Part shown: positions 8,804-18,600 of the stretch, piece by piece
Position numbering within the stretch: position 1 is the stretch's first letter
Layout: every line of letters begins with the position of its first letter
Source: Sphingobium sp. YR768
GTDB lineage: Bacteria > Pseudomonadota > Alphaproteobacteria > Sphingomonadales > Sphingomonadaceae
Reading direction: 5' to 3'
NCBI RefSeq assembly: GCF_900111125.1
Contig: NZ_FOGE01000006.1
Coordinates: 62,001-126,000 of the forward strand
DNA: 64,000 bases
Made by a program: the position numbers and the translations under genes
Notes under the pieces: generated by a model
Database searches by the model: none
The model's input: only the letters and a program-made list of their open reading frames with translations
Told to the model about the DNA's origin: nothing

Positions 8804-9948
8804 GCCGGCCCCTTTCCGTCGCTGGCCAGCATGATCCCGGCATGACGATCGAGCAGCGCCATATTGGCGACGACGCCGGGCATGCAGGCGGGATCGATGG
8901 GCAGGCCGATGGCGGCGGCCGCGCTGCTGATCTCCGCTTCTGTGCGGGGCAGGGCGGTCGGGTGAGCGCCGTCTTCCTGCTGACGACGAAAGCGCATGGC
9001 GAGTGCAGCGCACAGGAAAAGCTGCAACTGGTGGAAGATCATCAATGGCAGGATCAACGGCCCGACCTGCGCGGCAGGGAATAGCGCACCGGCCATCGGC
9101 ACGCCGGATACCAGGCTCTTCTTCGATCCGCAGAAGAGCAGCACGATCGCATCTTCGCGAGGCAGACGGAACAGGCGGGCGACACCGACATTCACACCCA
9201 TCACGATTGCCAAAATCAGAGCGCTGAGCGTCAGCAGGATCAGCAGATCGCCAACCCCGACCTGGGTCCAGATGCCGCCGACCACCGCCGCGCTGAAGGC
9301 GGCATAGACGACCAGCAGGATCGATCCCCGATCCACCGGCGCCAATATCCCCTTGTTGCGATCGATGAAGCCGCCGATCAGCGGGCGCAGCAGATGCCCG
9401 GCGACAAAAGGAAGCAGCAATTGCAGCGCGATGCTCTGGATCGAATGGAGCGCCGCCGAACCGCCGCTGCCATCGACATGCAGCGCCAGCGCCACCAACA
9501 AGGGTGTCAACACGATGCCGATCAGGTTGGAGAGGGAAGCGCTGCAAACAGCGGCAGCAACATTGCCACCCGCTATGGCGGTGAAGGCGATCGAGGATTG
9601 CACAGTCGAAGGCAGCAAGGTCAGATAGAGCAGGCCAGATGCCAGCACGGGATCGACCCACCCCCGAATCAGCAGCGCCAGCGTGACGCCTACGATCGGA
9701 AACAGGATATAGGTGGAGGCAAAGACCAGCAGGTGCAGCCGCCAGTTGCCGGCCCCCTGCCGAATGGAGTCCCGCGACAATTTGGCGCCGTGCAGAAAAA
9801 ACAGCAGGGCGATGGCGCAATCGGCCAGAATATCGACCAGGGTAGCGGCCGAACCCCGAACAGGGAGGAGAGACGCGCCCGCGACCGTGGCGATGAGCCA
9901 TAGCAAAAAGGGATCGATCCGTAGCGGAGCGAGGGAAGGGCGCTGCAT
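8800..9948 (-). CDS. Bile-acid:sodium symporter family transporter with C-terminal HpxX/AtzG-like segment
   Basis: 382 residues. Residues 12-320 form about ten membrane segments of the SBF-like (BASS) family, with the conserved LLPSTVQSSIAFT and CGSKKSLVSGVPMAGALF motifs. Residues about 334-382, after a short polar linker, read TEAEISSAAAAIGLPIDPAC and then a helix with VVANMALLDRHA, which resembles the small AtzG/HpxX subunit (DUF4089) that partners AtzE/HpxY amidases. The amidase gene follows with a 4-nt overlap. First gene of the operon; likely imports an organic anion linked to ureide breakdown (inference). The fusion could reflect loss of a stop codon between two genes; a separate start for the tail is not evident. 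Confidence 0.75.
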   Translation of the reverse strand: MQRPSLAPLRIDPFLLWLIATVAGASLLPVRGSAATLVDILADCAIALLFFLHGAKLSRDSIRQGAGNWRLHLLVFASTYILFPIVGVTLALLIRGWVDPVLASGLLYLTLLPSTVQSSIAFTAIAGGNVAAAVCSASLSNLIGIVLTPLLVALALHVDGSGGSAALHSIQSIALQLLLPFVAGHLLRPLIGGFIDRNKGILAPVDRGSILLVVYAAFSAAVVGGIWTQVGVGDLLILLTLSALILAIVMGVNVGVARLFRLPREDAIVLLFCGSKKSLVSGVPMAGALFPAAQVGPLILPLMIFHQLQLFLCAALAMRFRRQQEDGAHPTALPRTEAEISSAAAAIGLPIDPACMPGVVANMALLDRHAGIMLASDGKGPA

Positions 9949-9982
9949 GGCGGCCTTATGCGCGCCTTCCCCCTACCGATCC

Positions 9983-10011
9983 AATAGAATGACTTCAACG
10001 GAACGTTGCAA
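9983..10011 (-). promoter_or_regulatory. Candidate promoter and operator of the purine/ureide operon
   Basis: On the minus strand TTGCAA (10006-10011) and TCTATT (9983-9988) are 17 bp apart, 35 bp from the first start codon at 9948. A perfect dyad, CAACG-GAA-CGTTG (9996-10008), sits across the -35 end of the spacer, a position suited to a repressor. Pattern match only. Confidence 0.45.
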
Positions 10012-10033
10012 AAAATAGAGCGCTGGAGAAATT

Positions 10034-11380
10034 TCATGCCATCAAACTGTTGCTACTGCTCAATGCTGGCGGGGCGTCGTCTGTCGGGATGCGCCGACCG
10101 ATGGACGTCATCCGGCCATAGGTGATCGATCGCAGCAGCCATTCGGCTGGTCCCATGTCGAAGCGGCGAAGCCATAGCATGGAGAAGGCGCATTGGCCGA
10201 TCCAGATCAGGACCGCGATGCCCATGAGTTGCGCAAAGCCGAACCGGTCGTAGAAACCCAGACCATAGAAGAGCAGCGAAGTGATGATGGACTGGCCGAT
10301 ATAGGTGGTGAGGGCAGTGCGGCCCACGGCCGCCAGTATATCGGCCAGACGCCCCAGCGCGCCGATCTTCAGCAGGAAGGACACCAGCCCCAACAGGCCG
10401 ATCGTCATGCACAGGCGACCGGGTTGATAGAGCCAGAGCTGGAGTGTCGCCGAGTGCGCCGTCGGCACGAAACCGGCCTGCCATGCGGTCATCAGGACGA
10501 TGCTGCGCAGGATGAGGCCGGGCACCAGTCCGCCGATGGCCATGAGGGCGTAGAAGCGTTGCGAGCGCCGACCCGTCAGCACGCCGGTCCGGAACAGGAT
10601 CATGCCGATCAGCATGAAGCCCAGCGTTTCGAACTGGAAGGCAAGAGTGAAAGGACCAGTGAAGCTGATTTCCGACCATTTTTCCATGCTCCACACCAGC
10701 AGGGCGGGATAGGATGTGCGGGTCGCTCGCTCCCTGGCGCGCGTTTCCGGTGACGTCAGGGCCTTTATCTTCTCGTCGCGGGTCTTGAGGGCTTCCGCCT
10801 GTTCCTTGCTGGGCTTCTTCCCAGCTTGTGTTGCGGCGGTGGCCGCATCGGCGAGACGCAGCATCTCCATCCTTTCCTGCCGTGCCTGATCTATGCCGAT
10901 CGGCATCAGGATCAGGGATGTCGCAGCCGCCATGCCGAGAAGGCGCAGATCGGCCTTGCGGAACAGAAAGAGGATGAGGCCTCCCACGCCGTAGGTGAAC
11001 AATATCTCGCCCGGCCACAGGAACAGCGCGAAATTGGCGACGCCCAATAGCATAAGTGCGAAGCAACGGGCAAAATAGGTGCGTTGCGCCGCCTCTTCCC
11101 GTGCGGGATCGGGCCGGGTTAGCATGACGATCATCCCCGCCCCGAACAGCAGGGTGAACAGGCCCCGCATGGCGCCGGCGACGCTGACTTCCTGGATGGC
11201 GAGCGCGATCCAGTCTGCGTTCAGGCGCACGGGGAAGGGTGGGAGCGGCCGGTCCCATGACAGGCCCATGGCTGGAATGTTCACGAGCAATATGCCCAGA
11301 GCCGCAAAGCTGCGCAGGACGTCGAGAGACTGGAAGCGGGCGGTCGGGCTGACGGGATTGATGGAAGTGTCAGTCATCAT
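10034..11380 (-). CDS. DUF418-domain membrane protein
   Basis: 448 residues with about 8-9 membrane segments. The opening RFQSLDVLRSFAALGILLVN is the standard DUF418/YeiB-type start, and the C-terminal half (YQPGRLCMTIGLLGLV... through FDMGPAEWLLRSITYG) is the DUF418 domain itself. A charged cytoplasmic or periplasmic insert rich in Lys/Glu lies around residues 170-215. Function of the family is unknown; links to acyl transfer have been suggested because of resemblance to membrane acyltransferases. ATG 11380 overlaps the upstream small gene by 11 nt; a second ATG follows immediately at 11377. It is co-transcribed with that gene and divergent from the winged-helix regulator. Confidence 0.8.
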   Translation of the reverse strand: MMTDTSINPVSPTARFQSLDVLRSFAALGILLVNIPAMGLSWDRPLPPFPVRLNADWIALAIQEVSVAGAMRGLFTLLFGAGMIVMLTRPDPAREEAAQRTYFARCFALMLLGVANFALFLWPGEILFTYGVGGLILFLFRKADLRLLGMAAATSLILMPIGIDQARQERMEMLRLADAATAATQAGKKPSKEQAEALKTRDEKIKALTSPETRARERATRTSYPALLVWSMEKWSEISFTGPFTLAFQFETLGFMLIGMILFRTGVLTGRRSQRFYALMAIGGLVPGLILRSIVLMTAWQAGFVPTAHSATLQLWLYQPGRLCMTIGLLGLVSFLLKIGALGRLADILAAVGRTALTTYIGQSIITSLLFYGLGFYDRFGFAQLMGIAVLIWIGQCAFSMLWLRRFDMGPAEWLLRSITYGRMTSIGRRIPTDDAPPALSSSNSLMA

Positions 11381-11813
11381 TGTCTGTCCATGAAGGGAGG
11401 GAAGGGCGCGACTTGAAGCGAGACCGCCAACGGCGTGCGCCGGGCTCGGTCGGAATGGCGCGGGCAAGCGCGGCTTCGCTGTCCCGCATCAGTTGGCGGG
11501 CATGGCCGGCGAGAAGCGGAACGGCAGCGAGCGCCGTCCAGATGGCCGCGATGACCAGCAAGATCGCCAGCGCGATTCCGCCATACCAGAAACGCCATGA
11601 AAGCCGGGGCTGGTCTGCCGGCTTCGCGAGATCGCCGATATCGTGGGTTGGGCCCGATGACAGATGGACAATATTGGTCTGCCGTTCCTGTCGTAGGATG
11701 TTAGAGAGCCTGTCGTTGATTGCTTCGAGATGCGCGGCATGGTCGCAGGTCGTGAGAACAGGCCCGGCCTCCCGCCATAGTCGCTCATCCTGTTGCGGCT
11801 TTTTCCCGTCCAT
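11370..11813 (-). CDS. Small single-pass membrane protein, unknown function
   Basis: 147 residues, no family recognised. Residues 1-75 are polar (…HLEAINDRLSNILRQERQ… looks helical), residues about 76-98 form one membrane helix (YGGIALAILLVIAAIWTALA), and a basic tail follows. It could be a membrane partner of the DUF418 protein, with which it overlaps, or a signalling component read by the divergent regulator. The ATG at 11813 is the only good start. Confidence 0.6.
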   Translation of the reverse strand: MDGKKPQQDERLWREAGPVLTTCDHAAHLEAINDRLSNILRQERQTNIVHLSSGPTHDIGDLAKPADQPRLSWRFWYGGIALAILLVIAAIWTALAAVPLLAGHARQLMRDSEAALARAIPTEPGARRWRSRFKSRPSLPSWTDNDD

Positions 11814-11865
11814 ATCCCTGCCAGCCCCACCATTGATTTGTGGTCCGGATTGTGCCGTCGGAGCG

Positions 11866-11920
11866 GCCGATCTGGCCAGATTGCGGGCGCCGATCTTTCG
11901 CCGATGGATTGCCGATCTTT
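11866..11920. promoter_or_regulatory. Three phased direct repeats GCCGATCT between divergent genes
   Basis: GCCGATCT occurs at 11866, 11889 and 11911 (the last two extend to GCCGATCTTT), with start-to-start distances of 23 and 22 bp, i.e. about two helical turns. They lie between the starts at 11813 (minus) and 12033 (plus). OmpR/CadC-type winged-helix proteins bind direct repeats on one face of the helix, so this is a likely site for the adjacent regulator. Confidence 0.5.
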
Positions 11921-12032
11921 AGGCGTGAAGGCATGTCGCTGCGACACCGGCATGTCTGACGCACGGGGTGGAACCTGTGCGCGGCTTGATCCGGCCATGC
12001 CGACAGGCCAAACAGGTCTGGGGGATATGGTG

Positions 12033-14141
12033 ATGAATCCGAACGCAAATAGCGATGCCGTCGTGCTGGCCCGGACTGCCCCGTTCCGCCTCGGCATGGT
12101 GCAGGTCGATCCGGCCAATTGTCTGATCCGAGATCCTGCGGGTCAGGAGCAGGTCATCGAACCGCGCATGATGCAGGTTCTCGTCGGCCTGGCACGTGCT
12201 AAAGGGGTGATTGTCACCCGTGACGAGTTGATCGCATCCTGCTGGGCTGGGCGCATCGTCAGCAACGATGCTGTCAGCCGCGTTATCTCGCATCTCCGCC
12301 TTCTGGCCGGAGGCATTGCCGCTGGCAGCTTCCAGATGGAGACGCTGCCGCGCATCGGCTATCGACTGACGGTGCAGGAAGGCGAGGGTGCGGAAGCTCC
12401 TTCGACCGATATTGTTCCTGATGCTGTGCCTGAATCCCTGCCAATGGGCGAGGTCAGCCGTCGCGGCGTCATTGCGATAACGACCGGCGGGGTTGCCCTG
12501 CTGGCGGTCGGCGCCAGGATCGGCTGGCCTAGCGCGGGCTCTACAGATCGGTTGCTGGTCATCAACCCGCTGGCGATCGAGGGGCGCGATCATGCGCTGG
12601 AGGTGATCGGCCGGACGACCAGCGATGCCTTGCGCAGCGATCTCGCGCGCGTTCCTGGACTGAGGCTGTCAGGGCCAGCAGGAAAGGACGAGAAGGATCG
12701 AACGGGTAGTGCCGATTATCGCGTTGATGGCAGTGTGGCGCGGATAGGGCAGGATGGATTGCGCTTATCCCTGACATTGACGGATGCAGGCAGCGATCAA
12801 CAACTCTGGTCCGGTTCGATCGATGCGGCGATGGCCGGGATATCGGATTTGCAACGCGACCTGTCTGCTGCCCTGATCGAACAGCTTGTGCTGCGACTGC
12901 CTGTAGCGTCCACGCCACCGACATCGGTCGCCATGCGCGGGGATCCCGAAGCCTATCGGTTAAGCGAGGCAGCGCGGCTGTTATGCGATGATGTGCGGGA
13001 TCTGTTTCTGACAGGGCAGCAGGATGCGGCGCAGGATTCAGCGGATCGGGCCGTGGCCCTTGCCGAACAGTCGCTGGTGCTGGCCCCGGAAAACCCCGGC
13101 GCACTGATCGTCATGGCGGACCTGACGCGCAATGGCTGGTCCCATGCGATCACCGCGCGGAAACTGACCACGCAGCAGCGGGTCGATCAGGCATTGCTAC
13201 TCCTCCGGCGGGCCTTGCGGACCGATCCGGCCAATGCCGGGGCGATGGTGCGAATTGCCGATCTGTATCGCCGGTTCAGCTGGCGATGGGACGATGCGGC
13301 GACCCTGTTCCGTCATGCGATCGTCAACGACCCCGCCAATGCGGATGCGCATTGGGCCTATTCGCATTTGCTGGCGACTTTGGGCGATGTGGTGGCCGGA
13401 CTGGACCATGGGCTGACGCTCAAGCAACTGACCGACACGCATTTGTGGCATCGGATCACCTTGCCTCGGCTGCTGTTTCTGGCGGGGTATGATCATGCGG
13501 CGATGACGCTCTACTATCAGGAACTGAGGAACTGGCCCGACAGCTATTTTCTGCTTTATGAAATCTACTATCTGCTGGTTGCGCAGGATGATCGCGTAGG
13601 ATTGCAGGCGTATGTCGACCGTCTGGAGAAAGGCGAAAAGACCAGCGCGGCCATCGCATGGACGATCCGGCGGTGTCGTGTCGCTCTGGTTGCGATGGCG
13701 GGGCGACCGGAAGCGCTGCTTGCTATTCTGGACGTGGAACTGGCGCGCTATGATGCCGGGGGGCTGTCACTGGCGACGATAGGGGGACGCGCGCGGGATG
13801 ATCTGACCTTCATCCTGGCGATCGAATATGCCTGTGCGGGACAATATGACCGGGCGATTGCCCTGCTGGGCCGTGCGTTGCAGGCCATGTCGGTCTATTG
13901 GTTGCCATCCCTGCCTTATGGAAGTGCGCCTTTCCCGCCCGCGATGCAGCGTGATCCCCGTTTTCAGGCATTGTGGAAAAGAGATGTTCGCCTTGCCGAT
14001 GCGGTGGCGCGCCGAGGCCGTGCTGCGCAGGCTAAACAGATGCGTACGGCCTTGCGCGATAGCAGCATGAGCAAAGCCCTGTTGCCCGCGCCGCTGCTAG
14101 CACGATTGCATGCGGCTTTTCCGGGTCTGCCTATTTCTTGA
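12033..14141 (+). CDS. Membrane-tethered winged-helix regulator with TPR region (CadC-like)
   Basis: 702 residues. Residues 18-113 are an OmpR/CadC-type winged helix (…EPRMMQVLVGLARAKG…TRDELIASCW…VSRVISHLR…ETLPRIGYRL). Residues about 145-165 (IAITTGGVALLAVGARIGW) form one membrane helix, so the rest is periplasmic. Residues about 170-300 resemble the TolB-N-like fold found behind such domains, and residues 310-620 contain TPR-like helices (…LLRRALRTDPANAGAMVRIADLYRR…). It probably senses an envelope signal and controls the divergent pair. A frame extending to 11793 is open, but a GGGGGA at 12020-12025 is correctly spaced for ATG 12033. Confidence 0.75.
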   Translation: MNPNANSDAVVLARTAPFRLGMVQVDPANCLIRDPAGQEQVIEPRMMQVLVGLARAKGVIVTRDELIASCWAGRIVSNDAVSRVISHLRLLAGGIAAGSFQMETLPRIGYRLTVQEGEGAEAPSTDIVPDAVPESLPMGEVSRRGVIAITTGGVALLAVGARIGWPSAGSTDRLLVINPLAIEGRDHALEVIGRTTSDALRSDLARVPGLRLSGPAGKDEKDRTGSADYRVDGSVARIGQDGLRLSLTLTDAGSDQQLWSGSIDAAMAGISDLQRDLSAALIEQLVLRLPVASTPPTSVAMRGDPEAYRLSEAARLLCDDVRDLFLTGQQDAAQDSADRAVALAEQSLVLAPENPGALIVMADLTRNGWSHAITARKLTTQQRVDQALLLLRRALRTDPANAGAMVRIADLYRRFSWRWDDAATLFRHAIVNDPANADAHWAYSHLLATLGDVVAGLDHGLTLKQLTDTHLWHRITLPRLLFLAGYDHAAMTLYYQELRNWPDSYFLLYEIYYLLVAQDDRVGLQAYVDRLEKGEKTSAAIAWTIRRCRVALVAMAGRPEALLAILDVELARYDAGGLSLATIGGRARDDLTFILAIEYACAGQYDRAIALLGRALQAMSVYWLPSLPYGSAPFPPAMQRDPRFQALWKRDVRLADAVARRGRAAQAKQMRTALRDSSMSKALLPAPLLARLHAAFPGLPIS

Positions 14142-14154
14142 CGCTTTGCGCCAT

Positions 14155-15396
14155 TCAATCTTCATGCCCCTCCTGCGAGGTCCAGACGGCATGGGCATCG
14201 ATCTGGATTTTCAATATGGCGCGGAGCAGGTTGCCGCGCGCTTCGATTTCCTGCCGACGGGCGTCATTGGCCTGTCGGCGGGCCAGCAGCATATCGGTCA
14301 GATCGACCTGCCCCAGTTCATAGCCACGTTTTGTCCTTCCGGCGGCGGCGGCGGCGCTGGACGCGGCATTTTCCATACTGCGCCATATGCTGTCATGGGC
14401 CCTGACATTGCTAAGGTCGGCGGAAGCGGTCGCCTCCGCTTCGCGGCGGACGCGAGCGAGATCCAGATCGGCGGCGCCCGCCTCCGCGCTGGCCTGATCA
14501 TGCGCGGCGCGGCGATAGCCGCCGCCCAGCGGGATGGAGCCGACCAGACCGACGCCCTTTTCCAGACCGCCGCGTTCGCTGAACACGCGCAGGCCGAGCG
14601 ACGGATCGGCGATGCGATCGGCTGAAGCACGACGGGCCAGCGTGGCCAGCCTTTGCGCTTCCCGCTCGGATGCGCGGATTTCATGGCTGCGTTCGATCAC
14701 CAGATCGCGCAATATTTCGAGACTGTCGGCGGGCATCGCCGGTGCGGCTGGCGCCGGTGCCTCTTCGGGCAGGGGCAATCCGGGGAAGTTGGCGGCGAGC
14801 TTCACTCGCGCCTCGTCCCGCGCCGCCTGCGATGTCGCGGCCTGCGCCTCGGCCATGGCCAGCGCCGATTGCACCTGATCCACTTCCAGCAAGGATGCGT
14901 CGCGCAATTGCGCGCGCCTGCGGATCGCGGCGAGATCATCCTTCAGGCTCTGCATGGAATCGAGGTCGGTGCGATGCTGGGCGCTGGCGATCAGCCAGTC
15001 ATGCCAATTGTCGGAAAAGGCCAGCGCCGTCTGGTGCCGGATGTCCTCCATCAGATTATGCGCGACTTCGACACCCAGTTCGCCCGCCTTGCGATCCAGC
15101 GCCGCCTTGCCGGGCAGGCGGATCGGGCGGGTGAGGTTCACGTCATATTCGGCATAATCGCCTTCCCCTTCGGCGGAACGGCGCGACAGCGTGCCCTGGA
15201 AGGTGAATTCGTGGCTGCCCCGGCGCAGCATATCCGAACCGGCCTGTGCCGACCGGACCCGGGCCTGCGCGGCGGCGACGGCGGGATGGGTGTCCAGCGC
15301 TTCTATGACGAGCGGTTCGGGCGGCAGGTCGGCGCGCTGGGCTAGAAGGGGCGTGGCCATGATGGCGGCGCCGATCAGGAGAATATAGCGGATCAT
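14155..15396 (-). CDS. czcC: TolC-family outer membrane channel of heavy-metal efflux (CzcC type)
   Basis: 413 residues with a signal peptide (MIRYILLIGAAIMATPLLAQ) and two OEP repeats; the N-terminal repeat begins VIEALDTHPAVAAAQARVRSA, and the second carries ERGGLEKGVGLVGSIPLGGGYRR, typical of CzcC-like channels. It would link the CzcA pump to the exterior. ATG 15396 overlaps the DUF3240 stop by 4 nt. Last gene of the six-gene efflux operon and convergent with the winged-helix gene, only 13 nt away; no clear terminator is visible between them. Confidence 0.85.
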   Translation of the reverse strand: MIRYILLIGAAIMATPLLAQRADLPPEPLVIEALDTHPAVAAAQARVRSAQAGSDMLRRGSHEFTFQGTLSRRSAEGEGDYAEYDVNLTRPIRLPGKAALDRKAGELGVEVAHNLMEDIRHQTALAFSDNWHDWLIASAQHRTDLDSMQSLKDDLAAIRRRAQLRDASLLEVDQVQSALAMAEAQAATSQAARDEARVKLAANFPGLPLPEEAPAPAAPAMPADSLEILRDLVIERSHEIRASEREAQRLATLARRASADRIADPSLGLRVFSERGGLEKGVGLVGSIPLGGGYRRAAHDQASAEAGAADLDLARVRREAEATASADLSNVRAHDSIWRSMENAASSAAAAAGRTKRGYELGQVDLTDMLLARRQANDARRQEIEARGNLLRAILKIQIDAHAVWTSQEGHED

Positions 15397-15692
15397 AGAA
15401 TGCGACCCCGCGCCGAAATGGCGCTGCTGTGCCAGCGGACGGGATGGCCCCGGCGAGCGTTGGTGACGGCGGTCACAAGCGCCTCCCGTTCCTGCGCTTC
15501 CACGATCAGGTCGATCGCGGCCCGGCGCAGGGCGCCGCGCACCTGTTCGGCGGGGCGTGCGTCCTGAAAGTCGCGCCCCAGCACTTGCTCCTCCCGTAGG
15601 TGAAGTGGCGCGTGGGTGACGCTGCGCAGGGCATCAGCAACGCCATCCTGATCGATCAGGGCGCAATAGAAGGTCAGCAATATGTCAGTCAT
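15393..15692 (-). CDS. DUF3240 protein linked to metal efflux
   Basis: 99 residues starting MTDILLTFYCALIDQDGVADAL; the pattern of a small ferredoxin-like alpha/beta protein with a central HLREEQVLGRDFQDARPAEQV matches DUF3240, a family found next to CzcA/CusA pumps and resembling PII-like regulators. A longer start at 15731 would run far into czcA; ATG 15692 overlaps its end by 8 nt and keeps the conserved N-terminus. Its role may be to tune the pump, but this is unproven. Confidence 0.8.
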   Translation of the reverse strand: MTDILLTFYCALIDQDGVADALRSVTHAPLHLREEQVLGRDFQDARPAEQVRGALRRAAIDLIVEAQEREALVTAVTNARRGHPVRWHSSAISARGRIL

Positions 15693-18600
15693 CGGTGGAT
15701 TCCAGGGCGGCGGCGTCCCGGGCGCTTTCACCGAAGCGCTCGAACAGGATGGGCAGCAGGATGAGGGTCAGCAGGGTCGAACTGAGCAGTCCGCCAATCA
15801 CGACGATGGCAAGCGGCTTCTGGATTTCCGATCCCGGCCCGGTCGCGAACAACAGCGGGACGAGGCCGAAGGCCGTGATGCTGGCGGTCATCAGCACGGG
15901 CCGCAGCCGCCGTTCGGCGCCGAGGCGCACGGCTTGCGCCATGCTCTGCCCCTCTTCCCGCAACTGGCGGAAATAGGCGACGAGGACGAGGCCATTCAGA
16001 ACCGCGATGCCAAGCAGAGCGATGAAACCGACCGAAGCCGGAACGGACAGATATTCGCCCGATATCCAGAGCGACACGATGCCGCCCACCATCGCAAAGG
16101 GAATATTGGCCAGGATAAGCAGCGACGCGCGCAGCGACCGCAGCGTCAGCAATAGGACCAGCAGAATGAGCAGCAGCGCCGCCGGGATGACCAGCATCAG
16201 CCGGGCCGAAGCGCGCTGCTGATTTTCGAACTGGCCGCCCCAGACCATGCGATAGCCCGCGGGCATTCTGATTTCGCGATCGACGGTGGCCTTCGCCTCA
16301 TCGACATAGCCGACAAGGTCGCGGCCAGAGACGAAGGCCTGCACCAGCGCATAGCGCGATCCATTTTCATGATCGAGCTTGACCGGCCCCTGCGTGCGTT
16401 CGACGCGGGCCATGTCGCTGACGCGCGCGACCGTGCCGTCGGGGGTGCGCAGCGGCAGGTCGGCGAAGCGTGTGGCGTCACTACGGATCGTATCGTCGCC
16501 CTTGATCAGGATCGGCACGCGCTTTTGCCCGTCGGCCACGACACCGGCGTGGACGCCTTCGATCTGGGCGCGCAGCGTGTCCTGCATCTGGTCGATCGGC
16601 ATGCCGAAACGGCCGGCCGCGCTGCGATCGATGTCGAGTTGCAGATAGTCGACATGGTCGTTGGCGACGGTCATGACTTCGGATGCGCCACGTGTCTTCG
16701 ACAGGATTTTCTGCACCTGTCCGGCAAGGTCGGACAGTGTGTTGAGGTCCGGGCCGAAAATCTTGACGGCAAGGTCGCCGCGCGACCCGGTCAGCATTTC
16801 CGACACGCGCATTTCGATCGGCTGGGTGAAGGTCGGCTCGATACCGGGCAGCCGGTCGATCGACTTGCGGATTTCGTCGACCACGAACTGCTTGTCCCCG
16901 CGCCATTCCTTCTGCGGCTTCAACACCACGAAGCTGTCGGTTTCATTCGGGCTCATCGGGTCCAGACCGATTTCGTCCGTACCCAAGCGGGCGATGATCT
17001 GCTGGATTTCCGGCACATCCTTCATCAGCGATTGCTGCACGGCCACGTCGCCCAGCACAGACTGGTCCAGATTGATGGTCGGCAGCTTGGCGGTCTGCAC
17101 GATCACCGATCCTTCATCCATCGACGGCATGAAGGTCTTGCCGACCGCGCCATAGGCAAGGCCCGCCAGAACCAAGCCTAGCGCCGCCGAGCCATAGACG
17201 AGGCGCTTGCGGGCGAAGGCGGCGTCCAGCAGGCGGCGATAGCGCGGCGTCAGTTTCCGCATGATCCAGGGTTCGCCATGATGGCCGGACTTGAGGCCCA
17301 GCGACGACAGGACCGGGACCAGAGTCAGGGCAATCAGCAGCGATCCCGCCAGCGCGAAGATGATCGTGAGCGCGACGGGCGCAAACAGCTTGCCCTCGAG
17401 CCCTTCAAGCGAAAGCAGCGGCAGGAAGACGAGCGCGATGATCAGGATACCCGCCGACACTGGCACGACCACTTCGCTGGTGGCGCGGAACACGATGTTC
17501 AGCCGGGGCGGGCCGCCTTCTTCCTTGGCATGGTTCAGGCGCTCGACGACATTTTCGACCACCACGACCGCGCCATCGACCAGCATGCCGATGGCGATGG
17601 CAAGGCCGCCCAGACTCATCAGGTTCGCCGACAAGCCCATGCCGCGCATCATCAGGAAGGTGACGAGCGCCGACATGGGCAATGTCGCCGCCACGATCGC
17701 CGCCGCGCGCCAGTCGCCCAGAAAGACGATCAGCAGGATGATGACCAGCACGGTCGCCTCGATCAGTGCTTTTTCGACCGTGCCGACGGCTCGGCCGATC
17801 AGGTCGGAACGATCGTAGAAGACGGCGATGCGGGCGCCTTTCGGCAGAGTCTTCTCCAGTTCGGCGACGCGCGCCTTGATGCCGTTTACCACGACGCCGG
17901 CATCCGCGCCACGCAGCGCGATGACCAGTCCCTGCACCGCTTCGCCCTTGCCGTTTGCCGTGACCGCGCCATAGCGGGTGAGGCTGCCGGTGCCGACGGT
18001 CGCGACATCGCCCATGCGCACGATCCGGCCGTTTCGGGTCGCAATGACCAGCGATTGCAGGTCCGCTTCCGACTGGATCGCGCCCACCGCACGCACGATC
18101 AGCGATTCCTCGCCCTGCGACAGGCGGCCCGCGCCGTCATTGCGATTGCCGCGTTCGATTGCTTCGGACAGGTCGGTGACGGTGAGGCCTGCGCTTGCCA
18201 GCGCGATCGGATCGGGCCGCACCTCGAATGTGCGGACGTAGCCGCCCAGCGCATTGACATCGGCCACGCCCGGCACCGTGCGCAGGGCAGGCCGGATCGT
18301 CCAGTCGAGCAGGGTCCGCTTTTCCTCGAGGCTCAAAGGCCCTTCGATGGTGAACATGAAGACATCGGACAGCGGCGTGGAAATCGGCGCCATGCCACCA
18401 TTTATGCCTTCGGGCAGGTCGGCCATCACGCCGGACAGGCGTTCGGCCACCTGCTGCCGCGCCCAATAGATGTCGGTGCCATCGACAAAATCGATGGTGA
18501 TGTCGGCAATCGCATATTTGGCCGAGGAGCGCAGGATGGCTTGCCCCGGAATGCCGAGCATTTCCATTTCGATCGGCGTGATGACGCGGCTTTCCACTTC

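Noticed and set aside
7463..9901. 812-codon amidase reaching back through the transporter gene
   Set aside because: The N-terminal part is an out-of-frame reading of the transporter; the amidase family begins at 8803.
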